Shown here: positions 15,470 to 25,088 of the stretch, one piece after another
How the letters are laid out: each line of letters starts with the position of its first letter
Position numbering within the stretch: position 1 is the first letter of the stretch
NCBI RefSeq assembly: GCF_017901155.1
Contig: NZ_CP072800.1
Span: 124,001-188,000 of the forward strand
Length of the DNA: 64,000 bases
Direction: 5' to 3'
Origin: Candidatus Thiothrix anitrata
Lineage (GTDB): Bacteria; Pseudomonadota; Gammaproteobacteria; Thiotrichales; Thiotrichaceae
The notes under the pieces: model-generated
What the model was told of the DNA's origin: nothing
The model's input: the letters and a program-made list of their open reading frames with translations, nothing else
Databases searched by the model: none
Made by a program: the position numbers and the translations under genes

Positions 15470-16565
15470 CGACAGCTCCCGGAATATCCGGTAAATCCGT
15501 CGTCACATCCGCATTCTGTCCGCGATGCCGCAACGCATGATCCATCAACGTAATCGCCAGCATTGCCTCGCAAATTGGGGTAGCACGAATCCCCACGCAC
15601 GGGTCATGGCGACCTTTGGTGATTACTTCCACCGCTTCACCATCCAGATTCACAGTACGCCCCGGAATGCGCATACTGGAAGTCGGTTTGAACGCGGTAT
15701 GCACCACGATTTCCTGCCCCGACGAAATACCGCCCAATACGCCGCCAGAATGGTTGCTGAGGAAGCCTTGTATGGTGATTTCATCGCGGTGCTCTGTGCC
15801 TTTTTGCGCCACGCAGTCGAAACCCGCACCGATTTCCACACCCTTTGCCGCATTGATCGACATCATCGCGTGCGCAATATCCGCATCCAGCCGATCGAAA
15901 ATCGGCTCACCCCAACCGGGTGGTACATTGGACGCTACCGTGGTGATTTTCGCACCGACGGAATTGCCTTCTTTGCGCAAGGCATCCATGTAGTCTTCCA
16001 TCGGCTGCACTTTACTGGCATCCGGGCAGAAGAAGGGGTTGTTGGCGATTTCGTCCCAATCCAAAGTTTCGGCAACGATGGGGCCAAGTTGCGACAAATA
16101 GCCGCGAATCACCACGCCGTAACGTTCCAGCAACCACTTCTTGGCAATCGACCCGGCAGCAACGCGCATTGCGGTTTCGCGGGCAGACGAACGCCCTCCC
16201 CCACGGTAATCGCGGAAGCCGTATTTTTTGTAATACGTGTAATCAGCATGACCGGGGCGGAAGCGATCCATAATATCGCCGTAATCCTTAGAACGCTGAT
16301 CCGTGTTGTGGATGAGCAGCGCAATCGTTGTACCCGTGGTTTTACCCTCGAATACCCCCGATAGGATTTGCACTTCGTCGGCTTCGCGCCGCTGGGTGGT
16401 GTGGCGACTTTGCCCCGGCTTGCGCCGATCAAGGTCAATTTGAATATCGGCTTCGGTGAGGGCGAGTCCAGGCGGGCAGCCATCCACGATGCAACCGATT
16501 GCGGGGCCGTGACTCTCGCCGAAGGAGGTCACGGAAAATAGTTTTCCAAAAGTATTTCCTGACAT
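15456..16565 (-). CDS. aroC: Chorismate synthase
   Basis: This 369-residue enzyme makes chorismate from EPSP, the last step of the shikimate pathway, using reduced FMN. The signatures [18 protein letters not shown] near residue 16, [19 protein letters not shown] near residue 125 and [20 protein letters not shown] near residue 320 are intact. The length fits (Escherichia coli 361). Its 3' end overlaps the Uma2 gene by 14 bp, unusual for a housekeeping gene. Confidence 0.97.
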   Translation of the reverse strand: MSGNTFGKLFSVTSFGESHGPAIGCIVDGCPPGLALTEADIQIDLDRRKPGQSRHTTQRREADEVQILSGVFEGKTTGTTIALLIHNTDQRSKDYGDIMDRFRPGHADYTYYKKYGFRDYRGGGRSSARETAMRVAAGSIAKKWLLERYGVVIRGYLSQLGPIVAETLDWDEIANNPFFCPDASKVQPMEDYMDALRKEGNSVGAKITTVASNVPPGWGEPIFDRLDADIAHAMMSINAAKGVEIGAGFDCVAQKGTEHRDEITIQGFLSNHSGGVLGGISSGQEIVVHTAFKPTSSMRIPGRTVNLDGEAVEVITKGRHDPCVGIRATPICEAMLAITLMDHALRHRGQNADVTTDLPDIPGAVDGSP

Positions 16566-16623
16566 AGCCTTGGATTGTAACAGTTATTCTAAAACCTTAG
16601 CAGTGGCTATCAATGCATATTTA

Positions 16624-16740
16624 TTGACCAAGCGCAAAATCTGCTATAAACTCCGGCTTGTCATGATAAAAATAATTGCTAGATGATTATTAACGCAAAA
16701 GCCCGATAGAGAGGGATGCCCGTTCCCTCTCTCCTTTTTG
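16624..16740 (+). ncRNA. Candidate small RNA in the aroC / ydjM-like intergenic region
   Basis: A strong terminator (stem AGAGAGGGA at 16708-16716 with TCCCTCTCT at 16724-16732, then CCTTTTT) lies on the plus strand with no plus-strand gene upstream, since aroC is divergent. Promoter-like elements precede it: TTGACC (16624-16629) with TATAAA (16645-16650), spacing only 15, or TTGTCA (16659-16664). GGCTT and AAGCC around 16655 and 16700 could pair. The likely transcript is about 60-85 nt. No known RNA family is recognised. Confidence 0.45.
16708..16739 (+). terminator. Rho-independent terminator without an upstream protein gene
   Basis: A 9-bp perfect stem with a 7-base loop is followed by a T-run, oriented to stop plus-strand transcription. 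It would end the candidate small RNA. Confidence 0.8.
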
Positions 16741-16802
16741 CGCACTGCCTGAAACCATTAAAAACTAATTCATCACTCAGTCGGAATTTATCTGGCACAA
16801 TC

Positions 16803-16818
16803 TTGTCATAAATTACAG
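16803..16818 (+). promoter_or_regulatory. LexA-box-like site
   Basis: TTGT-N8-ACAG at 16803-16818 differs from the gammaproteobacterial LexA consensus CTGT-N8-ACAG in one base and has an AT-rich core. It lies 24 bp before the ydjM-like start. YdjM in Escherichia coli is an SOS gene, which strengthens the call. Confidence 0.5.
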
Positions 16819-16841
16819 CACAAAAAATTGGGGACATTGCC

Positions 16842-17455
16842 ATGAAAGAATGCAACACGCATCAATTGGCAGCACTAGCGATGGGCATAGGCGCAGGTGC
16901 AACGGCTGCTACATTTTTACCAACGCTAGACTGGGCTGTGATTGGGGTCACGGCAATTAGCGGTTACGCAGGCGGTCTGTTGCCTGACATTGATGATCAG
17001 GAATCAAGCAATTTCGCCGTCATTAAAAACCTTACGCGCATTGCGGCAGTCGTCGTGCCCGGTATTCAGTTTTTTTACCGCCCGACGGACTTATTGCTGG
17101 CAATACCGTTAGCATTATTCATGCTGTCGCATTTTTGGGATTTGTTGCACCAAATGACCAAACGCGGCGGCGGTACGCACTCAGTACTAGCGGCGGTTTG
17201 TTTGTCGCTGGGGGTGTCGTGGGTAGCGTATTTAACCGCAGGGTATGCGGCAGTCGTGCCTGCCTTTATCGCAGCGGGAGTCGGCTATGTGGTTCACCTG
17301 TTGTTGGATGATTTGAGCCGCCCACCGCTTCCCCTAACGCAGAACCTTCGCGTATGGGGTACGCTTTAACCATACTCGGCAAAGGTAAAAGTGTGGAATT
17401 TTACGGGCTGCTGAGTATCGGTTTAGCGTGCGCGATCGCGTTATGGGGAATTTAA
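16842..17455 (+). pseudogene. ydjM: YdjM-family membrane metal-dependent hydrolase, 3' frameshift
   Basis: The first 175 residues read as a YdjM-family (PF04307) inner-membrane protein: GYAGGLLPDIDDQESS with the acidic metal-binding motif, several hydrophobic segments, HFWDLLHQMTKRGGGTHSV and YVVHLLLDDLSRPPLPLTQN. That frame stops at 17369, but the next frame continues MGYALTILGKGKSVEFYGL and a final membrane segment to 17455, the expected end of the family. A one-base loss near 17343-17355 explains this. Whether it is real or a consensus error is undecided. It ends overlapping the Hpt-like gene by 4 bp. Confidence 0.75.
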
Positions 17456-17802
17456 GCGATTCGTTCAATCGTTTCCAGCCATGCTTCAACCCCGGCTAAT
17501 ACGCGCTTAAACGTGTCCTGCAAATCCTGCTGAAAAGCTGCTTGGCTGATCTCAGCCACGGCTTGCCGCTCAACGGTAAGTAACGCGGCTTCTAACGAGC
17601 CATCGTCATAAACGCGCACCGAACTGAGTGTTTTGTGTGCAAGCAGTGCCGCTGCCTCCCAATCCCCCTGACCCAATAATGTGTTTAATAACTCGCGCCG
17701 CTCATTCAGGCGCGGCAAGGCAAAGCGCACGAAGTCAACGGCTTCTTCCTCCCCTAAATCGGCGATAAGTGTGTCTAATGCTAATGTAATTTTGTATTCC
17801 AT
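17452..17802 (-). CDS. Hpt-like (histidine phosphotransfer) protein
   Basis: This 116-residue helical protein is divergent from the hybrid kinase gene. It resembles an Hpt domain: helices around FVRFALPRLNERRELLNTLLGQGDWEAAALLAHKTLSSVRVYDDGSLEAALLTVE, where His in AHKTLSS sits where Hpt proteins carry the phosphorylated His. ATG 17802 is chosen because the domain starts there; the frame is open to 17880. Beside a hybrid kinase with a receiver domain, it could pass phosphate from that kinase to the OmpR-type regulator (inference). Confidence 0.6.
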   Translation of the reverse strand: MEYKITLALDTLIADLGEEEAVDFVRFALPRLNERRELLNTLLGQGDWEAAALLAHKTLSSVRVYDDGSLEAALLTVERQAVAEISQAAFQQDLQDTFKRVLAGVEAWLETIERIA

Positions 17803-17883
17803 GACTTTAGTAGCTATTTGTATTGAACCTATTGATGCATTATTGCGCCACAGGAGATACCTGTAAAATCTACCACACATTTG

Positions 17884-20165
17884 ATGCTGCTGACTTTGAA
17901 AAAATACCTGCTATTGCTATTAATCCTGCTAATAAGCAGCCAAACGTGTGCCGCAGGTTTGGTTGTGCCTGATCAGCAAGCGCAATCGCTTGACCTTGCC
18001 CCCTACCTTGAACTGCTGGAAGACCCCAGTGGGCAACTCGACATTACACAAGTCAGCTCAGCAACCTATGCCAAGCATTTTGCAGTAAATAACGCCAACG
18101 TGCCGGATATGGGCATACCCATTCAACTTGGTGGGTGCGTTTCCAACTAAGTTCCGGGCAAGCGCAGGAATGGTATTTGTTGCTTGATCGCCCCATCGGG
18201 GGTTCAGTCGAAGCTTTTGTCGTACAACAGGGCATATTCTCCCGTTTACAACATTTGGAAGATTTCCGCCTACCTGTATGGAATTTGCAGAATACAGCAC
18301 AGGACACGCTGACGATATATGTCAAAGCATACAACGGCAAAGCACTACTCAGCCTTCCGCTCAAATTGTTGGCAGCAGATGAGTTGCTCAAAACCAGCAA
18401 TCAGGAAACCGGATGGTTTATGGCACTGTTTGCCGGGATGTGCGTCCTGACTTTGTACAATGCACTTCAGTATTTCAGTTTGCGGGAAAGGGATCATCTC
18501 CACCTAAGCTTATTTCTGCTCATGTGCAATTTGTTATTCCTGCGGGATAACAAATTATTCACAATCCCACCATTAACAGATCCAACAAACTTTTTTTACT
18601 CTGCGCTCTTTTTGTTAACTCTCGCTGCTGGTTTTTACTACTGGCGTAGTGTTAACAAAAAAAATAATCCGATTCTGGAGCGATTAGGTATCTGGATACC
18701 TCTATTATCCGTAGCAACTCTTCCGCTGAGCGGACTGTACTACACAGAGCAGTTCTTTTACGGGTTAACACTTACGCTCGCACCGATTTTCCTCATTCTA
18801 ATGCCTTACGTTATTCTGACTCACGAAGTGCTGTACGTCCGCCTTGTGGCTTGGGCAACGTTATTAATCGAATTTTCCGTAATCCCTTATCTACTCATGC
18901 AGTGCGAATGGATTCCCTACAATACTGACTTTATTTTCCTTGCCCAAATCGGCATTGTGCTAGCGTCCTTGTTGCTGTCACTTGCGCAGACGGAACAGAC
19001 CCGTTACTTGCGGGAAGAAAAAGAACGCATGGAAGCGACTAGCCAAGCCAAAGATGCATTTCTCACCACCATTAGCCACGAATTGCGCACTCCCATTCAT
19101 GCGATCACAGGAGTTGCTGATTTATTGGGTAGAACAGCGCAATCAGCGGAACAGTCGGCGTATCTGGAGAAATTATTATCCTCATCACAACACTTGCAAT
19201 CGTTGGTAGATGGCATTCTTGATTTGTCACGAATTGAAGCAGGACGATTGGAACTGGAAACCACAGTTTTCCGACTGGATGAGGAGTTGGAAAAACTGCG
19301 CCAGATGTTCAGCGTGCCCGCCCAGCAAAAAGGCTTGCTGTTTTCGGTGTTACAAACTCTGCCTCACGCTTTACAAGTGCGCGGCGACCCCATGCGGCTG
19401 AGGCAAATATTGGTCAACTTGTTGGGTAACGCGCTGAAATTTACCGCCAACGGCAGTATTAGCTTATCAGTCCAACCACAGGCAGGAACGCGAGAAGGGC
19501 ATATCCGCCTGCACTTTGTGGTAACGGATACCGGCATTGGAATCAGTTTGAAACAACAACAAAACCTGTTCCAGCCATTTACCCAAGCGGATAGCAGCAC
19601 AGCCCGCCGTTACGGTGGTTCGGGAATGGGATTAGTTATCAGCCAAAGGCTGGTGCGATTAATGGGAGGGGAATTGGAGCTGGCGAGCACCCCGGAACAA
19701 GGCAGTCGCTTCTTTTTTACATTGGATTTACCTATTGCTGCATCTGAAACACCGCGATTAACTTTGCCCGTAGCGGAAGACAAAAAAGACTTGAGCGGAT
19801 ACCGGGTATTACTCGTCGATGATGATGAGGTAAATTGTTACCTCGGCGAGCGGATGCTGGAACGTTTAGGCATCAAAGCCACGGTAGCCGATAGCGGAAA
19901 AGCCGCCCTGCAACAACTGGAACAACACCCGTTTGATTTGGTGATGATGGATGTGAGTATGCCCGATATGGATGGTTACACCACCACACGCTATATACGC
20001 AATGCCGGACACACCCAATTACCCGTTATCGCCGTGACCGCCCACGCAATTGAAGGCGAGCGCGAACGCTGTCTGGCGGCGGGTATGAACGACTACCTCA
20101 CCAAACCTTTTAATCTTGTAACGTTACATCGCTTACTTATCAGCAACCTTATGAAAAGTAACTGA
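17884..20165 (+). pseudogene. Hybrid sensor histidine kinase (7TMR-DISM, HisKA, HATPase, REC), one frameshift
   Basis: Joined across one frameshift this is a kinase of about 760 residues. It has a signal peptide (KKYLLLLLILLISSQTCA), a 7TMR-DISM extracellular domain ending DRPIGGSVEAFVVQQG, seven membrane segments (about residues 170-370), a HisKA phosphorylation site SHELRTPIHAITG, ATP-binding boxes (VNLLGNALKFT, DTGIGIS, GGSGMGL) and a C-terminal receiver domain with LVMMDVSMPDMDG. The first frame ends at 18150 and the second is readable from 18135. Restoring a G in GGTGGG (18131-18136) joins them as PIQLGGVRFQLSS. It probably signals to the regulator at 20262. Confidence 0.83.
18135..20165 (+). 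CDS. Long readable segment of the hybrid histidine kinase
   Basis: This 676-residue frame holds everything after the start of the extracellular DISM domain: the rest of the sensor, seven membrane segments, HisKA, HATPase_c and receiver. It lacks the signal peptide, so on its own it would probably not insert with the right topology. It is the second part of the gene at 17884. Confidence 0.8.
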   Translation: MRFQLSSGQAQEWYLLLDRPIGGSVEAFVVQQGIFSRLQHLEDFRLPVWNLQNTAQDTLTIYVKAYNGKALLSLPLKLLAADELLKTSNQETGWFMALFAGMCVLTLYNALQYFSLRERDHLHLSLFLLMCNLLFLRDNKLFTIPPLTDPTNFFYSALFLLTLAAGFYYWRSVNKKNNPILERLGIWIPLLSVATLPLSGLYYTEQFFYGLTLTLAPIFLILMPYVILTHEVLYVRLVAWATLLIEFSVIPYLLMQCEWIPYNTDFIFLAQIGIVLASLLLSLAQTEQTRYLREEKERMEATSQAKDAFLTTISHELRTPIHAITGVADLLGRTAQSAEQSAYLEKLLSSSQHLQSLVDGILDLSRIEAGRLELETTVFRLDEELEKLRQMFSVPAQQKGLLFSVLQTLPHALQVRGDPMRLRQILVNLLGNALKFTANGSISLSVQPQAGTREGHIRLHFVVTDTGIGISLKQQQNLFQPFTQADSSTARRYGGSGMGLVISQRLVRLMGGELELASTPEQGSRFFFTLDLPIAASETPRLTLPVAEDKKDLSGYRVLLVDDDEVNCYLGERMLERLGIKATVADSGKAALQQLEQHPFDLVMMDVSMPDMDGYTTTRYIRNAGHTQLPVIAVTAHAIEGERERCLAAGMNDYLTKPFNLVTLHRLLISNLMKSN

Positions 20166-20261
20166 AATGTGACATAAAAAAACGAGGCATATGGGGTGTT
20201 TATCGCTATCATTGAGGGATTGATGAGATAACACGCATAATTGTTACAAAAAGTGGCTGCA

Positions 20262-21008
20262 ATGAAACATTTACAAGGGCATATCCTGCTGGTTGAAGAC
20301 GACGACTTGACCTCCGAGTTGTTGGAAAAATACCTACATTCACACAATCTCAGTGTCACCGTGCTACCTGACGGCGAACAGCTAGTTTCAACCATGCAAC
20401 ACCAAAAGGTTGATGCGGTGATTTTAGACATCGTATTACCGGGCAAGTCCGGTCTGGAATGGTTGGAATGGCTGCGAATACACTACCCACAAATTCCTGT
20501 GTTGCTGTGCTCACGCCATGTCACCGCCGAAGACCGGGTTATCGGCTTGAGTAAAGGTGCTGTGGATTACATTGTGAAACCCTTCCACCCCAAAGAAGTT
20601 TTGCTGCGTTTGCATAATGTTTTAGCCAAACCTACCGTGACGTTACCGAGAGTCGGTATTTTCCAACTCGACGCACAGCGTGCCACCTTGATTCCCTACA
20701 ACGGCTCAAGCGAACATCAAAACACCAACCTGACCTTGCATGAAGTGCTGCTGTTGCAGTTATTCTTTGCTCATGTTGGCGACTTGGTGACACGCGATCA
20801 GATTGCCGAATGTTTGCACGGCAGCGGGCACGATCCCACCAAGCGCAGCCTTGATATGTTGATTAATCGCCTGCGCAAAAAACTGGGGGATTCGGGCGAG
20901 GCTTCGCGCTACTTGCATACCGTTTGGGGCAAGGGTATCGGTTTACGCCATAACATCACAACACCTTATCACTCGCTAACGGAGCCTCCTCTGCCTGAAT
21001 CGCCTTAA
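20262..21008 (+). CDS. OmpR/PhoB-family response regulator
   Basis: This 248-residue regulator has a receiver domain (HILLVEDDDLTSELLEKYL; phosphorylated Asp in AVILDIVLPGKSG; Lys in GAVDYIVKPFHPKEV) and a winged-helix output domain (LHEVLLLQLFFAHVGDLVTRDQIAECLHG...LDMLINRLRKKLGD). ATG 20262 is preferred; a TTG-started extension to 20241 has no support. It is 96 bp after the kinase gene, hence a cognate pair. Its last 53 bp overlap the converging outer-membrane protein gene. That adjacency hints, without proof, that the surface genes are targets. Confidence 0.9.
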   Translation: MKHLQGHILLVEDDDLTSELLEKYLHSHNLSVTVLPDGEQLVSTMQHQKVDAVILDIVLPGKSGLEWLEWLRIHYPQIPVLLCSRHVTAEDRVIGLSKGAVDYIVKPFHPKEVLLRLHNVLAKPTVTLPRVGIFQLDAQRATLIPYNGSSEHQNTNLTLHEVLLLQLFFAHVGDLVTRDQIAECLHGSGHDPTKRSLDMLINRLRKKLGDSGEASRYLHTVWGKGIGLRHNITTPYHSLTEPPLPESP

Positions 21009-21187
21009 ACATAGTTTCGCCGATTTTGGCTTGCAAACGCACATACACCCCGTCAGCATTTTTCTTGCCGGGGTCGAGGTCTTTGTCGGTGAAACCTTTA
21101 AAGTTGCAGCCTACGCCTGCCCGCCAGTCATCAGCCACCGTCATGTTGACACCTGCCCGGCGGAATAGCGGGTTGCGCCACCGCTGC

Positions 21188-22621
21188 TCAGAATACCGCC
21201 ACGCAATTCCCCGTCAATTTTGTCAGAGAAAGGTACGCTGACACTGGCATCCGCCAGCGCGGTTTTGGTGGTGATGCTTTCACCGTTATCCAGTTTCGTG
21301 GTTTGCACTTTACCAGCGGCACGCCGGAAAGTTCCGTGCCGTTGTCCATGCGGAAATTTTTCCAAGCGGAGGCAATGTGGGTATTGCGGTCGCCAGCCGT
21401 GCCTTCCACATCGTCGGCTTTCCACTGATACATATACTGGCTGTTGAATTTGCCTTCACCTGCGGGGCGATGTGCTGCACCGACAGTTAAGGTATTACTG
21501 AAATCTGCACCGACGGAACTGGATTCTTTGTGTAAGTCATTGCGCACCACACCCGTCCAGTCTTCGCTCATTTTGGCGACGTAACTGCCTTTGACCGCGT
21601 AATAGTCGCGCTTGTCGCCGTTGCGGGTTTCCACTTTCAGGTATTTCTGGCGGTCGGGGTCGCGCTTGTCATCCACTGCAACGGAGATAGCGGTAGCATT
21701 TTCCAAAACGTCGCCTTCATTGACTTTGACCACTTCCAATGCAGGGCTGATGGTGAGGTTTTTGTCCACCACATAGTTGCCTTTGACCCCGGTAGCGGTT
21801 TCGGCATTGATCATATCGGTGTCACTGAACAAACCTTCGGAGCGGTATTCGGAATACAGTTCGGTGGTTTGTTTGACTTTGGTTTTCGCACCGACGCTGA
21901 CCACGCTGCGGCGTTGCTCGTCCGACAAACCGGAAGTGCCGAGCATATCGTTGCCGTTATCGTATTTGGCATAAACGGAGGAATCTTTACCGACCAGCAA
22001 TTCTGCATCGGCTGACAGGTGATTAAAGGCGGAATCGCGGATGTCCTGCTCGTATTCACCCCGTATCCGCCCGCCACGACCGAACACCTTGATATTGCGT
22101 TTCGCGGCAATCAATGCGGTATCGCGGGAAGACGATTCTTCGCCCGCTTGCTGTTCGATATGGCGTAACCCACCTGCCACGCGCCATTCACCAACGCGGG
22201 TTTCAGCGCGTGCGCCGATCGCTTGATGCAAAGTTTCGGTGCTGATGTTTTCGGAATGGATACCTTCCAGCTTTAAATCGGTGTCTTTGTTGAGTTGCTG
22301 GGTGTGGTCAATCCGCGCTTCGCGGCGGTCTGAACCAATCCCCGCGCCACTGTTGGTAAAGCCTTTGTCGGCTTGCGCTAGGGTGACGGAGGTATTTGCT
22401 TCCTTTGACCAGCGGTGGCTGGCTTGCACTCGGTAAGCATTGCCGCCTTCCGCATCGTCATTGTGCTGCATTTGTGCGCTGCTGACGCTGACGCGGGTAT
22501 CCTTATCGGGCTGGTAATCTGCATACACGCCAGACAGGGTATGCCCGTCGGTCGGGTGTGAATCCTTAGTGTAACTGCCGCCAACACTGACGGTTTCGCT
22601 AATAGCACGCTTAATCCGCAC
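21188..22621 (-). CDS. Readable segment: beta-barrel part of the outer-membrane protein
   Basis: This 477-residue frame reads as repeated amphipathic beta strands (SETVSVGGSYTKDSH, GVYADYQPDKDTRVSVSSAQ, TELYSEYRSEGLF). It belongs to the broken gene 20956-25123 and begins mid-strand without a ribosome site, so it is not a gene on its own. Confidence 0.7.
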   Translation of the reverse strand: MRIKRAISETVSVGGSYTKDSHPTDGHTLSGVYADYQPDKDTRVSVSSAQMQHNDDAEGGNAYRVQASHRWSKEANTSVTLAQADKGFTNSGAGIGSDRREARIDHTQQLNKDTDLKLEGIHSENISTETLHQAIGARAETRVGEWRVAGGLRHIEQQAGEESSSRDTALIAAKRNIKVFGRGGRIRGEYEQDIRDSAFNHLSADAELLVGKDSSVYAKYDNGNDMLGTSGLSDEQRRSVVSVGAKTKVKQTTELYSEYRSEGLFSDTDMINAETATGVKGNYVVDKNLTISPALEVVKVNEGDVLENATAISVAVDDKRDPDRQKYLKVETRNGDKRDYYAVKGSYVAKMSEDWTGVVRNDLHKESSSVGADFSNTLTVGAAHRPAGEGKFNSQYMYQWKADDVEGTAGDRNTHIASAWKNFRMDNGTELSGVPLVKCKPRNWITVKASPPKPRWRMPVSAYLSLTKLTGNCVAVF

Positions 22622-22835
22622 CCGGAAACCAAGTAATCTTGCTCGCCCTCAGTCTGTTCACGGTCATAGCTAACCCGCACAAACACCGGATTCAAGTTGT
22701 CATCGTAAGTCGGAATGACGCGGTGGAAACGCAAATCACCCGATACATCATCCAAGGTGTAATCCGTCACCCGTTGCAAAGTGGTGCTGGAAAGCGTCAA
22801 ACCGGGATTGTTTTTATCGCGCACCAGCAATTCGA

Positions 22836-23858
22836 TCACCGCGCTATTGGCGAGGATGTCGCCCTGCCCACGCGGAAATTCATGCTCGTGCCGTTACCGG
22901 GCAGCACTTGCACAAAGCGGCGGTTGTCCTGTTTCGCCGCGAACACATCGACTTCGGTATCCTTGTCGCCGTAATGTGCCGCCGCGCCCGTCAGGTAACG
23001 TGCATCCCGCGCCAAATCCAGTTGCGCGGTTTCATTGCTCATGCCTGCGTCAGAACTGTCGACTTCGTAATCGCCGTACATGACGCTGCGTTGCCCCTTT
23101 TCCAGCTTGACGTATACCTTGTCCTTGCTGCGGGCTTCTTGGTCACGGATCGAGCCATCGCCACGAGCGGGGGCGTAACTGCTGTCGTATTCGTCTTTCA
23201 GATAAGCACTGTAATTGTAAGTGTCGTCATTTTCCTTGATGCTGTCGTAGGCAAAGGTCAGGTGTAAGCCGCCCTTGATCTTGCCTTTGAGGAACACCTT
23301 GCCTTCGCCCGTCAATTTTTTGTCGGCAATGTCGCCGTCATGTGCGCTGATGTCCAGATAACCCGTAGCAATCAGCGGGCGCATATACACCACCTGCGCC
23401 AGTTTGGATTCGCCCGTCATCTGTTCCGAAGTCACTTTAACCCGGACTTTGCCAGTGCGGTGCGAGCTGCGTAAATGCACCACGCCTTCGCCGTTACGGA
23501 TCATTACCTGATGACCGGGCGTGGAATCTTGGATGTCGGGTTCAGCCCAACGCCCATCGGAAGCTTCCAACGTCAGGTAGTAATCGCCAGCGGCAAGGTT
23601 GCCGTTTTCATCGACAATGCGCACCTTGAGCGGCACTTTGGATACGCCACCATCGGCGGGGAGTTCGTCCTGTTCCGGGGTGATTTCGAGATGTGCGCCA
23701 CGTCCGGGGTTGATGAAGGTGGATTTCAGGGCAACTGTCTCTTTGCCAGCAGCGTCTTTGCTGCGCACTTCGACGGTGTTTTCACCTTTTTCCAGCGTCA
23801 CACCGTACCAGCTTGCGACTTGCACTTGCTTGGCTTCGTCGCCTAGTTGTTCGCCCAA
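22836..23858 (-). CDS. Readable segment: middle of the outer-membrane protein
   Basis: This 340-residue frame covers an Ig/invasin-like domain (LPADGGVSKVPLKVRIVDENGN) and the first barrel strands (GGLHLTFAYDSIKENDDTYNY). It is an internal part of the broken gene 20956-25123. Confidence 0.65.
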   Translation of the reverse strand: MGEQLGDEAKQVQVASWYGVTLEKGENTVEVRSKDAAGKETVALKSTFINPGRGAHLEITPEQDELPADGGVSKVPLKVRIVDENGNLAAGDYYLTLEASDGRWAEPDIQDSTPGHQVMIRNGEGVVHLRSSHRTGKVRVKVTSEQMTGESKLAQVVYMRPLIATGYLDISAHDGDIADKKLTGEGKVFLKGKIKGGLHLTFAYDSIKENDDTYNYSAYLKDEYDSSYAPARGDGSIRDQEARSKDKVYVKLEKGQRSVMYGDYEVDSSDAGMSNETAQLDLARDARYLTGAAAHYGDKDTEVDVFAAKQDNRRFVQVLPGNGTSMNFRVGRATSSPIAR

Positions 23859-24266
23859 CTGGGTTTCGGAATCGCGTTGCCATTGACATACAATGTCACT
23901 GCGGTGGAAGCCAACGGCAATGCTGCCATGAAACGCCCGTCAGTGCTGGTATTTTGCTCAGGCCATAACCACGCACCGTTACCGACCGCTTCTTTGCTGA
24001 CATCCTTGATGGCATCACGCGATGCCCACGGCTTTTCTTCTTCCGCCGTTGTTGCCGCTGATTTGGCTTCGTCCTCTAACAACGGGCTAACGAAATCAGG
24101 GGAAACTTTGCGTTCGCCCTGCTCAAACACATCGCTGTCGGTGAGTTTTTCGTTAAATTTTTTGACGGCAGCAAACACTTTTGCCGCGTCTTGTTTAGGG
24201 CATTCCGCGCTGAAATCAACACGCTTGAAACCGCCATCGGGCATTTCCGCGAAATGGCTGGACGCT

Positions 24267-25088
24267 TCACCCGCTTGCTGATTGGAAGTGACGCGCAAAC
24301 CCGTGCCTTCGGGTAAGGTGAGGCTGTCGAGCTTGACGGTGTGCATCCCGGTTTGACCGCATGGAAGTTGAAATCCCCGGTTTTATCGGTGATGGCATAA
24401 CGCCCGTCTTCCAGATAAATGCGCACCCACCAATAGGTAGCAAGGCAGCGTCTTTTTTGCCAGCCGCGCATTCAGCAGGGAAACTGACTTTACCGAAAAT
24501 CGCGCCTTCGTCTGACAATACGCCATTACGCAGCCGTTTGACTTTGGCTTGCACCGTAGCAGAAGACAAGGTGGTGTTATCGGCACGGGTCGCGCTGGCG
24601 TAAGCAGTGCTGATATTGTCGTCGTTGCTGCTGGCAGTTACACGCACAACGTAGGTTAAAGTGCGCACCTGTTCCGCCGCCAGCTCGTTCAATTCAAAGC
24701 TGTAACGCCCGTTATCAAGATCGGTTACACCGCTAAACGCACCACCATCCAAGCGCACCGAACCTTCCACCAGCTTGAAACCTTGCGCAAGACGGGTGTT
24801 GATCCGGTAATACGGCAGGGTTGCGCCCGTGTGATCGGCAAAGCTGAAAGTAAACGTCAGCACATCGCCCACTTCGGCTTCGCGCTGGCTGGCATCGAGG
24901 CTTAGTGCCAATGGCTGCGTCGTCGCAGTTTCTTTGGCAACGGGTTTGCTTTCCGTGACCGTTAAAGTCACAGCTTGGGATTCATTGACCAGCACCTGCT
25001 GAGTAGCAGGATCGGTGTATTGCACCGTCATCGGTGCGCTGACTTCTACAGCGGCTGATGCGTTCGCTGCCATGAGCAACATCGGCAT
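24267..25088 (-). CDS. Readable segment: N-terminal part of the outer-membrane protein
   Basis: This 273-residue frame holds the leader and the DUF11-like domain of the broken gene 20956-25123. Its last 50 residues are out-of-frame sequence beyond a frameshift near 24435, where GGVRIYLEDG would otherwise continue. Confidence 0.65.
   Translation of the reverse strand: MPMLLMAANASAAVEVSAPMTVQYTDPATQQVLVNESQAVTLTVTESKPVAKETATTQPLALSLDASQREAEVGDVLTFTFSFADHTGATLPYYRINTRLAQGFKLVEGSVRLDGGAFSGVTDLDNGRYSFELNELAAEQVRTLTYVVRVTASSNDDNISTAYASATRADNTTLSSATVQAKVKRLRNGVLSDEGAIFGKVSFPAECAAGKKDAALLPIGGCAFIWKTGVMPSPIKPGISTSMRSNRDAHRQARQPHLTRRHGFARHFQSASG

Noticed and set aside
16708-16739. Terminator belonging to aroC
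   Set aside because: aroC starts at 16565 and reads leftward, so this stem lies upstream of it, and the T-run is on the plus strand.
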